A stretch of DNA of 64,000 nucleotides from JAJZVS01 sp963708095 (GTDB lineage Bacteria > Pseudomonadota > Alphaproteobacteria > Acetobacterales > Acetobacteraceae). Numbering within the stretch: position 1 is the stretch's first letter; each line of letters begins with the position of its first letter. Shown piece by piece: positions 20,477 to 28,134 of the stretch. Below the pieces are notes generated by a model, which had not been told where the DNA came from, made no database searches, and was given only the letters and a program-made list of their open reading frames with translations. The translations under genes were made by a program, and so were the position numbers. Location: assembly GCA_963708095.1 (NCBI GenBank), contig OY970182.1, positions 930,001 to 994,000 of the forward strand. The letters are read 5' to 3'.

Positions 20477-21610
20477 ATGCACGCACGAAGCTCGGCCCTT
20501 CGCCTCTTCCCCGATGACGGGGCATCGGTGGCGCCCTGGGCGCGTCGGCTGGTTGCCGCGACGCTGGCACACCGGCTGGTGCGCGCGGCGATGCTGGCCT
20601 GCGTTTGGGTGCTCTGCGCGTTCCTTGCCTGGAAGGCGACGGACAACCAGCTCACGCAGACCTTGTTCGGCCTCGACCCGCACGACAGCATCCGCCGCTT
20701 CCTCGCCGGCACGCAGTCGCGGCCGTTCGCCTACCGGGTGTTCACGCCGGCGCTGATCCGGCTGGCGCAGGACGGACTGCACATCCCCGCGCTCGCCCGT
20801 GCAGCCCCCGGCTTCCTGGCGCGCAAGGTGCCGCTGATCTGCGCCCGGTACGGGGCCGGCCGCGAATCGTCGTGCGACAACATCGTCGCCTATTTCTTCG
20901 TCGGCTGGTGGCTCTACCTCGGCTTCCTGCTCACCATGTTCGCGCTCGCCCGGCGTCTGTTCCGGGGCAGCATCGTCCTGGGCGCAGCGACGGTCTATCT
21001 CGCGTTCGCGCTGGTGAACGCGATCATCCTGCGCCACCTGTCGCATACCTACGATTGGGGCACCCTGCTGTTCAGCGCGCTGTTCCTCTGGTGCCTGCTG
21101 GCCGAGCGGCCGGTGCTGTTCACCCTGCTGATGCCAGTCGCTTCCTTCAACAAGGAAACCGCCGTCCTCTACGCGCTGGCATTCCTGCTCGCCAACCTCG
21201 ACCGGCTGCCGCTACGGCGAAACCTGTCGCTCTTCGCGCTGCAGATTGTCGGTTTCATCGTCGTCTACGGCGGGGAGCGGCTCTATTTCGCGCACAACCC
21301 GGGCACCTGGATGGAAATCCACCTGCGCGGACAGATCTATCTGTTCACCGAACACATCAACCTCGGGCTGCTGTTCGGCCTGCTGGGTGCAGTGGTGCTG
21401 GCGTTCTATCGGTTTCCCGACAAGCACCCGGTCCTGCGCGCCACCTGCATCATCCTGCTGCCATGGGCGGGGCTGTTCCTGGTCGGTGCAGTACCGCGGG
21501 AAATCCGCGACACGTTCGAGATCCTGCCGCTGCTTGTGCTGATGACCATGCAGTCCCTGGTGGCGCTGGTCTCCGGCCAGACCGCACCGGCACGGGGGGC
21601 GCGGTCCTGA
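20477..21610 (+). CDS. Polytopic membrane protein, unknown function (possible GT-C-like)
   Basis: 377 residues from the ATG at 20477 (AAAGG lies just upstream). About eight to ten hydrophobic segments. An early periplasmic-loop-like stretch SRPFAYRVFTPALI and a later FNKETAVLYALAFLLA recall membrane proteins distantly related to GT-C glycosyltransferases, where a [FY].YR.LTP motif and a KE pair recur. I do not recognise a named family. Its stop codon (TGA at 21608) overlaps a CTG that is in frame with the next gene, so it is coupled to the HAD-UbiA and DprE1-like genes; a polyprenyl-sugar-using transferase or flippase role would fit (inference). Confidence 0.6.
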   Translation: MHARSSALRLFPDDGASVAPWARRLVAATLAHRLVRAAMLACVWVLCAFLAWKATDNQLTQTLFGLDPHDSIRRFLAGTQSRPFAYRVFTPALIRLAQDGLHIPALARAAPGFLARKVPLICARYGAGRESSCDNIVAYFFVGWWLYLGFLLTMFALARRLFRGSIVLGAATVYLAFALVNAIILRHLSHTYDWGTLLFSALFLWCLLAERPVLFTLLMPVASFNKETAVLYALAFLLANLDRLPLRRNLSLFALQIVGFIVVYGGERLYFAHNPGTWMEIHLRGQIYLFTEHINLGLLFGLLGAVVLAFYRFPDKHPVLRATCIILLPWAGLFLVGAVPREIRDTFEILPLLVLMTMQSLVALVSGQTAPARGARS

Positions 21611-21633
21611 GCGCGCTCGATACCCTCTCGGCC

Positions 21634-21768
21634 CCGCCCGCCGAACCGCCGGGCGCCGAGGTTCCGGCCGCCGAGGCGCTCCCCGCCGAACCGCGGCCGG
21701 TCGAACTGCTTCAGGTCGAACTTCCCCAAGTGGAACTTTCACGGGCCGAACCGCTGCCCTCCGAACCA
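21634..21768 (+). repeat. 15-bp in-frame tandem repeat, nine units
   Basis: Nine consecutive 15-bp units encode degenerate pentapeptides (PPAEP, PGAEV, PAAEA, LPAEP, RPVEL, LQVEL, PQVEL, SRAEP, LPSEP). Each has Glu at position 4 although the codon alternates GAA/GAG, which suggests the unit is translated as part of the HAD-UbiA protein N-terminus. Confidence 0.75.
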
Positions 21769-23250
21769 CCATCCTCCAACTCACCATCGGCAGACCGGGC
21801 CGTCACCGCGGCATGGTCGTGCCCGCTGGTCGTCGACCTCGACGGCACCCTGATCCGCAGCGACACATTGAGCGAGGGCGTCGCCACCCTCGCCCGTGAC
21901 TGGCGGCTGGTGCCGGCACTCGGCCTGCTGCTCACGTCCGGGCGCGCCGCCTTCAAGCGCCGCATCGCCGAACTGGCCCCACCCGCCGCCGCCCTGCTGC
22001 CCTACAACGCCCCCCTGCTCGCCTATCTGCGGACGCAGAAGGCAGCCGGCCGGAAGCTCGTGCTCGCCACCGCCGCCGATCGCGCCGTGGCCGACGCCGT
22101 TGCGCGCGAGCTCGACCTGTTCGACGAGGTCATCGCCTCCGACGGCGCCACCAACTGCAAGGGCGCGACGAAGGCGCGGGCGCTGGTCGCCTGGTTCGGC
22201 GCCGGCGGCTTCGCCTACGCCGGCGACAGCCGCGCCGATCTCGCGGTCTGGCGGGAGGCCGCCGCCGCGGTCCTGGTGAATGTCCGGCCCGCCGTCGCCG
22301 CGGAGGTCCGTGCGCGCATCCCGGTGGAACTCGCGATCGGCGACCGGCCGCCGCCGCTGGCCGCGTTGTGGCAGGCGATGCGGCCGCACCAATGGGTGAA
22401 GAACCTGCTCGTCATGGTGCCGCTGCTCACAGCGCACGCCTATGGCGATCCGCTTGCCTGGCGCGGCGCGGTGCTGACCTTCTGGGCGTTCTGCGCCATC
22501 GCCTCGGCGTTCTACCTGTTCAACGACCTGGTCGACCTCGCCGCCGACCGGGCGCACCGGCGCAAGCGGCTGCGCGCCTTCGCCAGCGGCCATGTTTCCA
22601 TCGCGGTCGGGGGCGCCCTGGCGCTGGCACTGCTGGCGGTCGGCACGGTGCTGGCGCTGAGCGCGCACGTCCCGGTGGTGCTCGGGCTCTATGCCGTTGC
22701 GACAGTCGCCTATTCGCTGAAGCTCAAGGAACTGCCGCTTGTCGATGTGTTCTGCCTCGCCGGCCTCTATACGTTGCGGCTGTTCGGCGGCGGGACGGCA
22801 AGCGGACATCCGGTCTCGCTCTGGCTGCTGGGCTTCTCGACCTTCCTGTTCCTCAGCCTGGCGCTGGTGAAACGGGTCGAGGAACTGACCGCGCCCATGG
22901 CCGCCGCTTCGGGGGCGCTCGCCGGGCCGGCGCGGCGCGGCTACATGCCGGCGGACGCGCCGCTGTTGCAGATGCTCGGCTGCGGCGCCTCCTTCGCCTC
23001 CTGCATCGTGCTCGCGCTGTTCGTGCAGCGCGAGGCGACCGCGAGCACCTACGCCTCGCCGGCGCTGCTCTGGGGTATGGTGCCGGTGTTCCTGTTCTGG
23101 CAATGCCGGCTGTGGCTCTCCACCGCGCGCGGCTACATGCACGACGACCCGATCATGTACGCGGCGCGTGACTGGGTCTCCTGGTCGGTGGGCGCGGTGC
23201 TGGTGGTGCTGGTCCTGCTCGCCCACTCGGTCGCGTGGTTCCCGGGCTGA
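21730..23250 (+). CDS. HAD phosphatase - UbiA prenyltransferase fusion (polyprenyl-phosphate phosphoribosyltransferase-like)
   Basis: At least 506 residues. The N-terminal HAD domain shows motif I VVDLDGTLIRSDTL and a late GDSRADLAV. The C-terminal UbiA domain begins at MRPHQWVKNLLVMVPL and has the prenyl-diphosphate motif NDLVDLAADRAHRRKR and the second motif YSLKLKELPLVDVFCLAG. This domain order matches proteins that make polyprenyl-phosphoryl-ribose (mycobacterial Rv3806c is the UbiA part; Azorhizobium NoeC is related). The start is uncertain: GTG 21730 is the nearest standard codon, but the repeat upstream looks translated, so initiation at CTG 21607 (overlapping the preceding TGA) or ATG 21463 is possible. 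Followed 7 bp later by the DprE1-like gene. Confidence 0.85.
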   Translation: MELSRAEPLPSEPPSSNSPSADRAVTAAWSCPLVVDLDGTLIRSDTLSEGVATLARDWRLVPALGLLLTSGRAAFKRRIAELAPPAAALLPYNAPLLAYLRTQKAAGRKLVLATAADRAVADAVARELDLFDEVIASDGATNCKGATKARALVAWFGAGGFAYAGDSRADLAVWREAAAAVLVNVRPAVAAEVRARIPVELAIGDRPPPLAALWQAMRPHQWVKNLLVMVPLLTAHAYGDPLAWRGAVLTFWAFCAIASAFYLFNDLVDLAADRAHRRKRLRAFASGHVSIAVGGALALALLAVGTVLALSAHVPVVLGLYAVATVAYSLKLKELPLVDVFCLAGLYTLRLFGGGTASGHPVSLWLLGFSTFLFLSLALVKRVEELTAPMAAASGALAGPARRGYMPADAPLLQMLGCGASFASCIVLALFVQREATASTYASPALLWGMVPVFLFWQCRLWLSTARGYMHDDPIMYAARDWVSWSVGAVLVVLVLLAHSVAWFPG

Positions 23251-23251
23251 T

Positions 23252-23296
23252 CGGCCCATGCGCCCGCGGCCCATGCGCCCATGGCCCATGTGCCCA
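23252..23296 (+). repeat. Three 15-bp tandem units carrying three in-frame ATGs
   Basis: Units CGGCCCATGCGCCCG, CGGCCCATGCGCCCA and TGGCCCATGTGCCCA follow one another, each placing an ATG in the same frame of the oxidase gene (23258, 23273, 23288). No Shine-Dalgarno sequence is visible, so the true start among the three cannot be decided. Confidence 0.8.
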
Positions 23297-24625
23297 TCCG
23301 GGGAGCACACCACCCGCCTGTCCGGCTGGGGCCGGTTCCCCCGCCTCGACTGCCGGATCGTCTCCCCCGACGGGCCGGACGCCGCGCTGGCCGCGATCGC
23401 GCACGAACCCAGCCTGATCGCCTTCGGCAACGGCCGCGCCTACGGCGACGCCGCGCTTAACCCCGCCGCCACCCTGGCGATGCGCGGCTGCGCCGGGGTC
23501 GAGGCCTTCGACCCCGCCACCGGCCGCCTGACCTGCCGGGCCGGCACCCTGCTCGCCGACCTGATCGCGGACTTCGTCCCGCGCGGCTGGTTTCCCCCCG
23601 TCACCCCGGGAACCCGCTTCGTCACCGTGGGCGGCATGATTGCCGCGGATGTACACGGCAAGAACCATCACACCGCCGGCAGCTTCGGCGCCCACGTGGA
23701 CTGGTTCGACCTCGCGCTCGCCGACGGAAGGGTGCTGCGCTGCGCACCCACTGAGAACGCGGAGGTTTTCGCCGCCACCTGCGGCGGCATGGGGCTCACA
23801 GGCGTCATACTGCGCGCCGCCTTCGCGATGATCCCGGTCGAAAGCCGGCTGATCCACCAGGAAACCCGCCGTGCTCCCGGACTCGCGGCCGTGATGGACC
23901 TGTTCGAGGCCACGCAGGACTGGCCTTACTCGGTGGCCTGGATCGACTGCCTGAGCCGCGGGGCAGCCCTCGGCCGCTCGGTGCTGAGCCTCGGCGCGCA
24001 CGCAACGGCCGCCGAGGCCCAAACGGTGCCACCGCCCCCCCGCGCCCGCGCCCGCCGCATGACGTTCGACCTGCCCGGGTTCGCACTCAACCGCTGGAGC
24101 GTGCGCGCGTTCAACGCGCTCTACTACCGGGCCGGCAAGCCGGGCACCGCGCTGGTCGATCTGGAGCCGTTCTTCTACCCGCTCGATGCCATCCTGGAGT
24201 GGAACCACATCTACGGCCGCTCCGGCCTGTTCCAGTATCAGTGCGCCCTGCCGCTGGAAGCGAGCCGCGCCGGCCTGACCGCCCTGCTCCGCCAGATCGC
24301 CGCCAGCGGCGCGGGATCGTTCCTGTCGGTACTGAAGCGTTTCGGTGACGCACCAGGCCCCTGCCCCGGCCTGCTGTCCTTCCCGATGGAAGGCTACACC
24401 CTGGCGCTCGACTTCCGCGCCACCGAAACGAACCTGCGGCTGGCCACGGAACTCGATGCGATCGTCGCCGACCACGGCGGCCGCCTCTACCTGGCCAAGG
24501 ACGCGCGCATGGACCCGAATATGCTGCGCTTCTATCCGGGCCTGGAACGCTTTCGCACCGTGCGGCACGCGATCGACCCCACCGGCAAGTTCGCCTCCGC
24601 CCAATCGCGTCGACTGGGGCTGTAA
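23258..24625 (+). CDS. DprE1-like decaprenylphosphoryl-ribose oxidase (FAD)
   Basis: 455 residues. DprE1 oxidises the 2'-OH of polyprenyl-phospho-ribose, the first half of epimerisation to the arabinose donor. FAD-binding blocks FGNGRAYGDAALN and ADVHGKNHHTAGSFGAHVDW correspond to DprE1, as do FQYQCALPLEA and YLAKDARM. The catalytic Lys (M. tuberculosis Lys418) aligns with Lys414. The cysteine attacked by benzothiazinones (Cys387, in GWNICVDF) aligns with Ala383 (GYTLALDF); the 31-residue spacing to the lysine is the same. The partner reductase DprE2 is not in the window. Start chosen as the first of three ATGs. Convergent with ribF over a hairpin. Confidence 0.88.
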   Translation: MRPRPMRPWPMCPSGEHTTRLSGWGRFPRLDCRIVSPDGPDAALAAIAHEPSLIAFGNGRAYGDAALNPAATLAMRGCAGVEAFDPATGRLTCRAGTLLADLIADFVPRGWFPPVTPGTRFVTVGGMIAADVHGKNHHTAGSFGAHVDWFDLALADGRVLRCAPTENAEVFAATCGGMGLTGVILRAAFAMIPVESRLIHQETRRAPGLAAVMDLFEATQDWPYSVAWIDCLSRGAALGRSVLSLGAHATAAEAQTVPPPPRARARRMTFDLPGFALNRWSVRAFNALYYRAGKPGTALVDLEPFFYPLDAILEWNHIYGRSGLFQYQCALPLEASRAGLTALLRQIAASGAGSFLSVLKRFGDAPGPCPGLLSFPMEGYTLALDFRATETNLRLATELDAIVADHGGRLYLAKDARMDPNMLRFYPGLERFRTVRHAIDPTGKFASAQSRRLGL

Positions 24626-24650
24626 GGCCTGGGGCAGCGCCCCTGGCCTT
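24624..24650. terminator. Bidirectional hairpin between dprE1-like gene and ribF (R2-type)
   Basis: AAGGCCTGGGGC and GCCCCTGGCCTT form an almost perfect stem with a 3-base loop, filling the 26-bp convergent gap. No T-tract. Its sequence belongs to the dispersed R2 repeat family, so it may be both repeat and terminator. Confidence 0.6.
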
Positions 24651-24651
24651 C

Positions 24652-25578
24652 CTACCGGGTCGCGAGGATGGTGCGGGCTTCCCGGGCGTCGGCGGCGATT
24701 TGGGCGCGGAGGGCGTCGAGGTCGGGGAAGCGGACTTCGGGGCGGAGGTAGGATCGCAGGGCGACGGTGAGTTCCGCGCCGTACAGGTCGCCGGTGAAGT
24801 CGAAGAGGTTCACTTCCAGTCTGCTTTCCGGACCCGCGTTCACGGTGGGGCGGCGGCCGATGTTGGCGGCGCCGCCGTAGGTTGTTCCGTCCGGCAGCCG
24901 AACCGTGACGGCGTAGACTCCGCGGGCGGGTTCCAGGTGGCGGCCGAGGGCGATGTTGGCGGTGGGAAAGCCGATCGTTCGTCCGCGGGCGTCGCCGTGC
25001 GCCACGGTGCCGCGGATGGCCCAATCGCGGCCGAGTTCCTCGGCGGCCCGTTCCGGGTAGCCGTCCTGCAGGGCGCGGCGTATGCGGGTGGAGGACAGGG
25101 GGCCTTCGCCGTCGGCCATCAGCGGGACGAGGGTGACGCCCATGCCGAGCCGTTCCGCCCGCGCGGTCAGGAACGCGGTATCGCCGCCGCGGCGGTGGCC
25201 GAAGGCAAAGTCGTGGCCGGAAACCAGGTGACGCGCACCGAGACCGGCATGCAGCACGTCGGCCACGAAGGCTTCGGCGCTCATCAGGCTGAATTCGGGG
25301 GTGAAGGGGAGTTCGTACAGCAGGCTGACGCCGAGGGCTGCGAGCAGGTCCGCGCGTTCGGCGGGTAGGGTGAGGCGGAACGGCGGGTCGTCGGGGCGGA
25401 AGACTTCGCGCGGGTGCGGCTCGAAGGTGAGCACCGCGAGGGGCGCTTCGGGCCTGGCCGCGTGAGCGGCGCGGATCAGGGCTGCATGGCCGCGGTGCAC
25501 GCCGTCGAAATTGCCGAGTGCGACCGTGGCGCCGCGCGCCGCTGCCGGCAGGTCACGCCAGTCGCGGAAGATGTGCAT
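24652..25578 (-). CDS. ribF: Bifunctional riboflavin kinase / FAD synthetase
   Basis: 308 residues. The N-terminal FMN adenylyltransferase domain starts VALGNFDGVHRGHAALI, with the ISSTRIR-like stretch LSSTRIRRAL near residue 160; the C-terminal riboflavin kinase domain has GRTIGFPTANIAL and GVYAVTV. It makes FMN and FAD. The ATG at 25578 overlaps the maoC stop (TGATG), favouring it over an upstream ATG inside maoC. FAD made here is the cofactor of the DprE1-like enzyme, though that proximity may be coincidental. Confidence 0.95.
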   Translation of the reverse strand: MHIFRDWRDLPAAARGATVALGNFDGVHRGHAALIRAAHAARPEAPLAVLTFEPHPREVFRPDDPPFRLTLPAERADLLAALGVSLLYELPFTPEFSLMSAEAFVADVLHAGLGARHLVSGHDFAFGHRRGGDTAFLTARAERLGMGVTLVPLMADGEGPLSSTRIRRALQDGYPERAAEELGRDWAIRGTVAHGDARGRTIGFPTANIALGRHLEPARGVYAVTVRLPDGTTYGGAANIGRRPTVNAGPESRLEVNLFDFTGDLYGAELTVALRSYLRPEVRFPDLDALRAQIAADAREARTILATR

Positions 25579-26000
25579 CAGCTGCGTGCGGGGACCTGGA
25601 CCAGGGCCTCGCCCTCGATCACGACTTCCTCGCCGACCGTGCACGTGGTCTTGAGCGTGGCGCGGTGTTTGTCGGGGTTGAGGGCGGTGATCTCTACGGT
25701 TGCGGTCACGGTCTCGCCGATTTTCACCGGGGCGCGGAAGCGCAGGGTCTGGCCCATGTAGATCGTGCCGGGGCCAGGGAGTTGGGTGCCGAGCACGGCG
25801 CTGATCAGCCCGGCCGAGAGCATGCCGTGGGCGATGCGTTCGCCGAAGAGGGAGGCTTTCGCCGCCTCGGCGTTGATGTGCACGGGGTTGGTGTCGGTGG
25901 AAACGGCGGCATAGAGCAGGACGTCGGCCTCGGTGATCGTTTTGCCGAGACTGGCGGTCTGGCCGATGGCCAGGTCTTCAAAGCAGGCAAGGGCGGTCAT
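25578..26000 (-). CDS. MaoC family dehydratase (R-specific enoyl-CoA hydratase-like)
   Basis: 140 residues, a single hot-dog fold. The hydratase motif DTNPVHINAEAAKASLFGER (Asp and His catalytic pair) followed by IAHGMLSAGLIS is the PhaJ-type signature. These enzymes hydrate trans-2-enoyl-CoA to (R)-3-hydroxyacyl-CoA, linking beta-oxidation to polyhydroxyalkanoate or other acyl pathways. Its stop overlaps the ribF start, a conserved-looking coupling with no obvious metabolic logic. Confidence 0.88.
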   Translation of the reverse strand: MTALACFEDLAIGQTASLGKTITEADVLLYAAVSTDTNPVHINAEAAKASLFGERIAHGMLSAGLISAVLGTQLPGPGTIYMGQTLRFRAPVKIGETVTATVEITALNPDKHRATLKTTCTVGEEVVIEGEALVQVPARS

Positions 26001-26052
26001 TATCGGGGTCCGCGTTACTGGCGCCCGGTTGTGCGGGATGGGGCGTGACGGG

Positions 26053-26538
26053 TCAACCGCGGCCCGTGGGTCCTGCGGCGGAGGATGCGCCGAGCAGGGT
26101 CTGGGCGGCGGGAGCGATGTCGCCTGTCGCGGTGAAGGCGGGGACGATCCGCACGCCGGCGAGTTCGGTGCCGGCGGCCATGTCCCCCGAGATCATCGCG
26201 CGGCAGCCGGCGGCCCCGGCGGTGGCGAGCAGGAGGGCGTCATAGAATTGGAAGCGCCCGGTGGTGGCGGCTTCGACGGCCGTCAGGACTGCCGCGGCGT
26301 CCACGCCTTGGGTGATCGGAAACAGCGCCGCCCAGCGGCGCACCTGGCCGGCGGCGTCGGGGCGCGGGATCAGGCGCTTGCGGGTGACGGCGTGGAAGAA
26401 CTCGGCCAGCGACTGCGGCGTGAGCGTGCAGTCGCCCAGTATCGCCTCGTCGATCATGGTGATCGCCGACTCCCGGCGCCGCGCGTCTCGTCCGTCGGCC
26501 GCGTAGACCAGGACGTTGCTGTCGAGCGTGAAGCGCAC
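26053..26538 (-). CDS. PIN-domain ribonuclease toxin (VapC-like)
   Basis: 161 residues. PIN-domain acidic positions appear in FTLDSNVLVYA (Asp near 6), the central SLAEFFHAVTRK (Glu) and FQFYDALLLATA (Asp). Members cleave RNA, often tRNA. It starts 7 bp after the Phd-like antitoxin stop, the normal antitoxin-first order. The C-terminal tail (ASSAAGPTGRG) is slightly long. Confidence 0.85.
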   Translation of the reverse strand: MRFTLDSNVLVYAADGRDARRRESAITMIDEAILGDCTLTPQSLAEFFHAVTRKRLIPRPDAAGQVRRWAALFPITQGVDAAAVLTAVEAATTGRFQFYDALLLATAGAAGCRAMISGDMAAGTELAGVRIVPAFTATGDIAPAAQTLLGASSAAGPTGRG

Positions 26539-26545
26539 CCGGCGG

Positions 26546-26824
26546 TTACGGCTTCTTGATCCCGACGACTTCGTCGTACAGCTCGTTGCGGTCGAGCCGC
26601 TTGATGCCGAGCGGCCAGCCGCGGCGGAGGAACGCCCTGCTTTCGGCCCGGATGCGTTCCTGCTCCGGTGTCAGGCAGCGGGGGCGCTCGGGCGCGGGTT
26701 CGGGGATGATGCGCGCGACCGGTACGCCGTTGCGGGTGACGGTGAATTCCTTGCCCGCCGCCACTTCGTTCAGCAGGCGGGCGAAGTGGTGGTTGGCATC
26801 GCGCGCGGTGACGGTTTCGGCCAT
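26546..26824 (-). CDS. Phd/YefM-type antitoxin
   Basis: 92 residues from ATG 26824. The prevent-host-death N-terminus MAETVTARDANHHFARLLNE followed by EFTVTRNGVPVARIIPE is clear, and the C-terminal half (RLDRNELYDEVVG) would wrap the toxin. The longer ORF upstream of this methionine is unconserved proline-rich sequence and is not included. Forms a toxin-antitoxin operon with the PIN gene. Confidence 0.85.
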   Translation of the reverse strand: MAETVTARDANHHFARLLNEVAAGKEFTVTRNGVPVARIIPEPAPERPRCLTPEQERIRAESRAFLRRGWPLGIKRLDRNELYDEVVGIKKP

Positions 26825-26868
26825 GGGGTCAGCTCGGATGGGGGCGCTCGAAGCCCGGCGCCGGCTCG

Positions 26869-26889
26869 TGTCCGACGATATGTAGGACA
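26869..26889. promoter_or_regulatory. Candidate operator upstream of the toxin-antitoxin operon
   Basis: TGTCC and GGACA form an inverted repeat with an 11-base spacer containing the AT-rich ATATGTA, 45-65 bp upstream of the antitoxin ATG. On the minus strand it overlaps a TACATAT -10-like stretch. Phd antitoxins autorepress through such palindromes; assignment is by position only. Confidence 0.3.
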
Positions 26890-26997
26890 GGGGCGCGGGC
26901 ACGTCCAGGGGCGGCGGCGCCGCTGGCCGCGATATGGACAACCGCGCGCCCACGGCGGAAACAGGTCCCCTCCCCTCGCCGCGCTGGAGCCCCCCGC

Positions 26998-28134
26998 ATG
27001 CCGCAGACCGAGACCGGCCCCGCCGAAGACCTTCTGGCCGAGCTCGCGCAGTGGGTGCGGCTGGAAACGCCTACCACGCATCCCGCCGCGGTGAACCGGC
27101 TGATGGATCTCGCGCAGGCGGAGCTTGCCGCCGCCGGCGCGCTGATCACCCGCATCCCCGGCCGCGACGGGTTCGGCGATACGTTGGTCGCCCGCACGCC
27201 CGGGCCGGCGGCGCCGGACGGCAGGTCGATCCTGGTCTCGGGACATCTGGACACGGTGTGGGACCCGGGCACGATCGAGACGATGCCGTACCGGATCGAC
27301 GGCGCGAAGGCGCACGGGCCGGGGATCTACGACATGAAGGCGGGCAGCTTCCTGGCGCTGCACGTGCTGCGCGCGATCCTGCGCCAGCGCGTGCCGACGC
27401 GGCGCCCGATCACCTTGCTGCTCACGCCTGACGAGGAAGTGGGCAGCCCGACGTCGCGCGAACATATCGAACGCGAGGCCGCCCAGGCCGCCTTCGTGCT
27501 GATCCCCGAACCTGCCGGCGCCGGCGGGGCCTGCGTGACCGCACGCAAAGGCGTCGGCCGTTTCGTGCTGCGGGTGGAAGGACGCGGCGCGCACGCGGGG
27601 AACGGGTTCGCCGACGGCGCCTCGGCGGTGGTGGAGCTGGCGCACCAGATCCAGGCGATCCATGCGCTGGTGGATGTCGAGCGCGGCGTCACGTTGAACG
27701 CCGCGCCGGTCTGGGGTGGCACCAGGCCGAACGTGATCCCGCCCGAGGCCGGCTGCGAGATCGACCTGCGGGTTGCGACCGCAGCCGACGGCGTGGCGCT
27801 GGAGACCGCGTTGCTGGCGCTGGCGGCCCGCACCCCAGGCTGCCAGGTGACGGTGGAGGGCGGGATGAACCGCCCGCCCTTCGCCGAGACGCCGGCGATC
27901 ACGGCGCTGTACGAGACGGCGCGGGCGATCGCGGCGGGAGTCGGGATCGATCTGCCGAAACAAAGCCGCGGCGGCGGGTCGGACGGGAATTTCACCGCGG
28001 CGCTGGGGGTGCCGACGCTCGACGGGCTCGGCTGCCCGGGCGGCGGGGCGCATGTGCTGAGCGAGCATATCCGCTGGAAGCAGCTTGCCCCGCGCGCGGC
28101 GCTGCTGGCGGGGCTGCTGGAGACTTTGGAGTGA
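26998..28134 (+). CDS. M20 family metallopeptidase (carboxypeptidase G2 / ArgE-like)
   Basis: 378 residues. Metal-site motifs: SGHLDTVWDPG (His, Asp), GPGIYDMKAGS (bridging Asp), TPDEEVGSP (catalytic and metal Glu) and a late His in GAHVLSEHI. The dimerisation domain starts near RKGVGRFVLRVEGRGAHAGN. Family members remove amino acids or glutamate from small peptides and folate-like conjugates; exact substrate unknown. Its TGA overlaps the GTG of the phosphatase gene, so it is first gene of a three-gene unit. Confidence 0.9.
   Translation: MPQTETGPAEDLLAELAQWVRLETPTTHPAAVNRLMDLAQAELAAAGALITRIPGRDGFGDTLVARTPGPAAPDGRSILVSGHLDTVWDPGTIETMPYRIDGAKAHGPGIYDMKAGSFLALHVLRAILRQRVPTRRPITLLLTPDEEVGSPTSREHIEREAAQAAFVLIPEPAGAGGACVTARKGVGRFVLRVEGRGAHAGNGFADGASAVVELAHQIQAIHALVDVERGVTLNAAPVWGGTRPNVIPPEAGCEIDLRVATAADGVALETALLALAARTPGCQVTVEGGMNRPPFAETPAITALYETARAIAAGVGIDLPKQSRGGGSDGNFTAALGVPTLDGLGCPGGGAHVLSEHIRWKQLAPRAALLAGLLETLE

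Noticed and set aside
20605..21606. Upstream extension of the HAD-UbiA frame across the membrane-protein gene
   Set aside because: The frame is open, but it is a +1-type shadow of the polytopic protein; hydrophobic segments and codon use fit the other frame.
26825..26953. Longer start for the Phd-like antitoxin
   Set aside because: Extension is proline-rich and unlike the family; MAETVT at 26824 matches normal Phd length.
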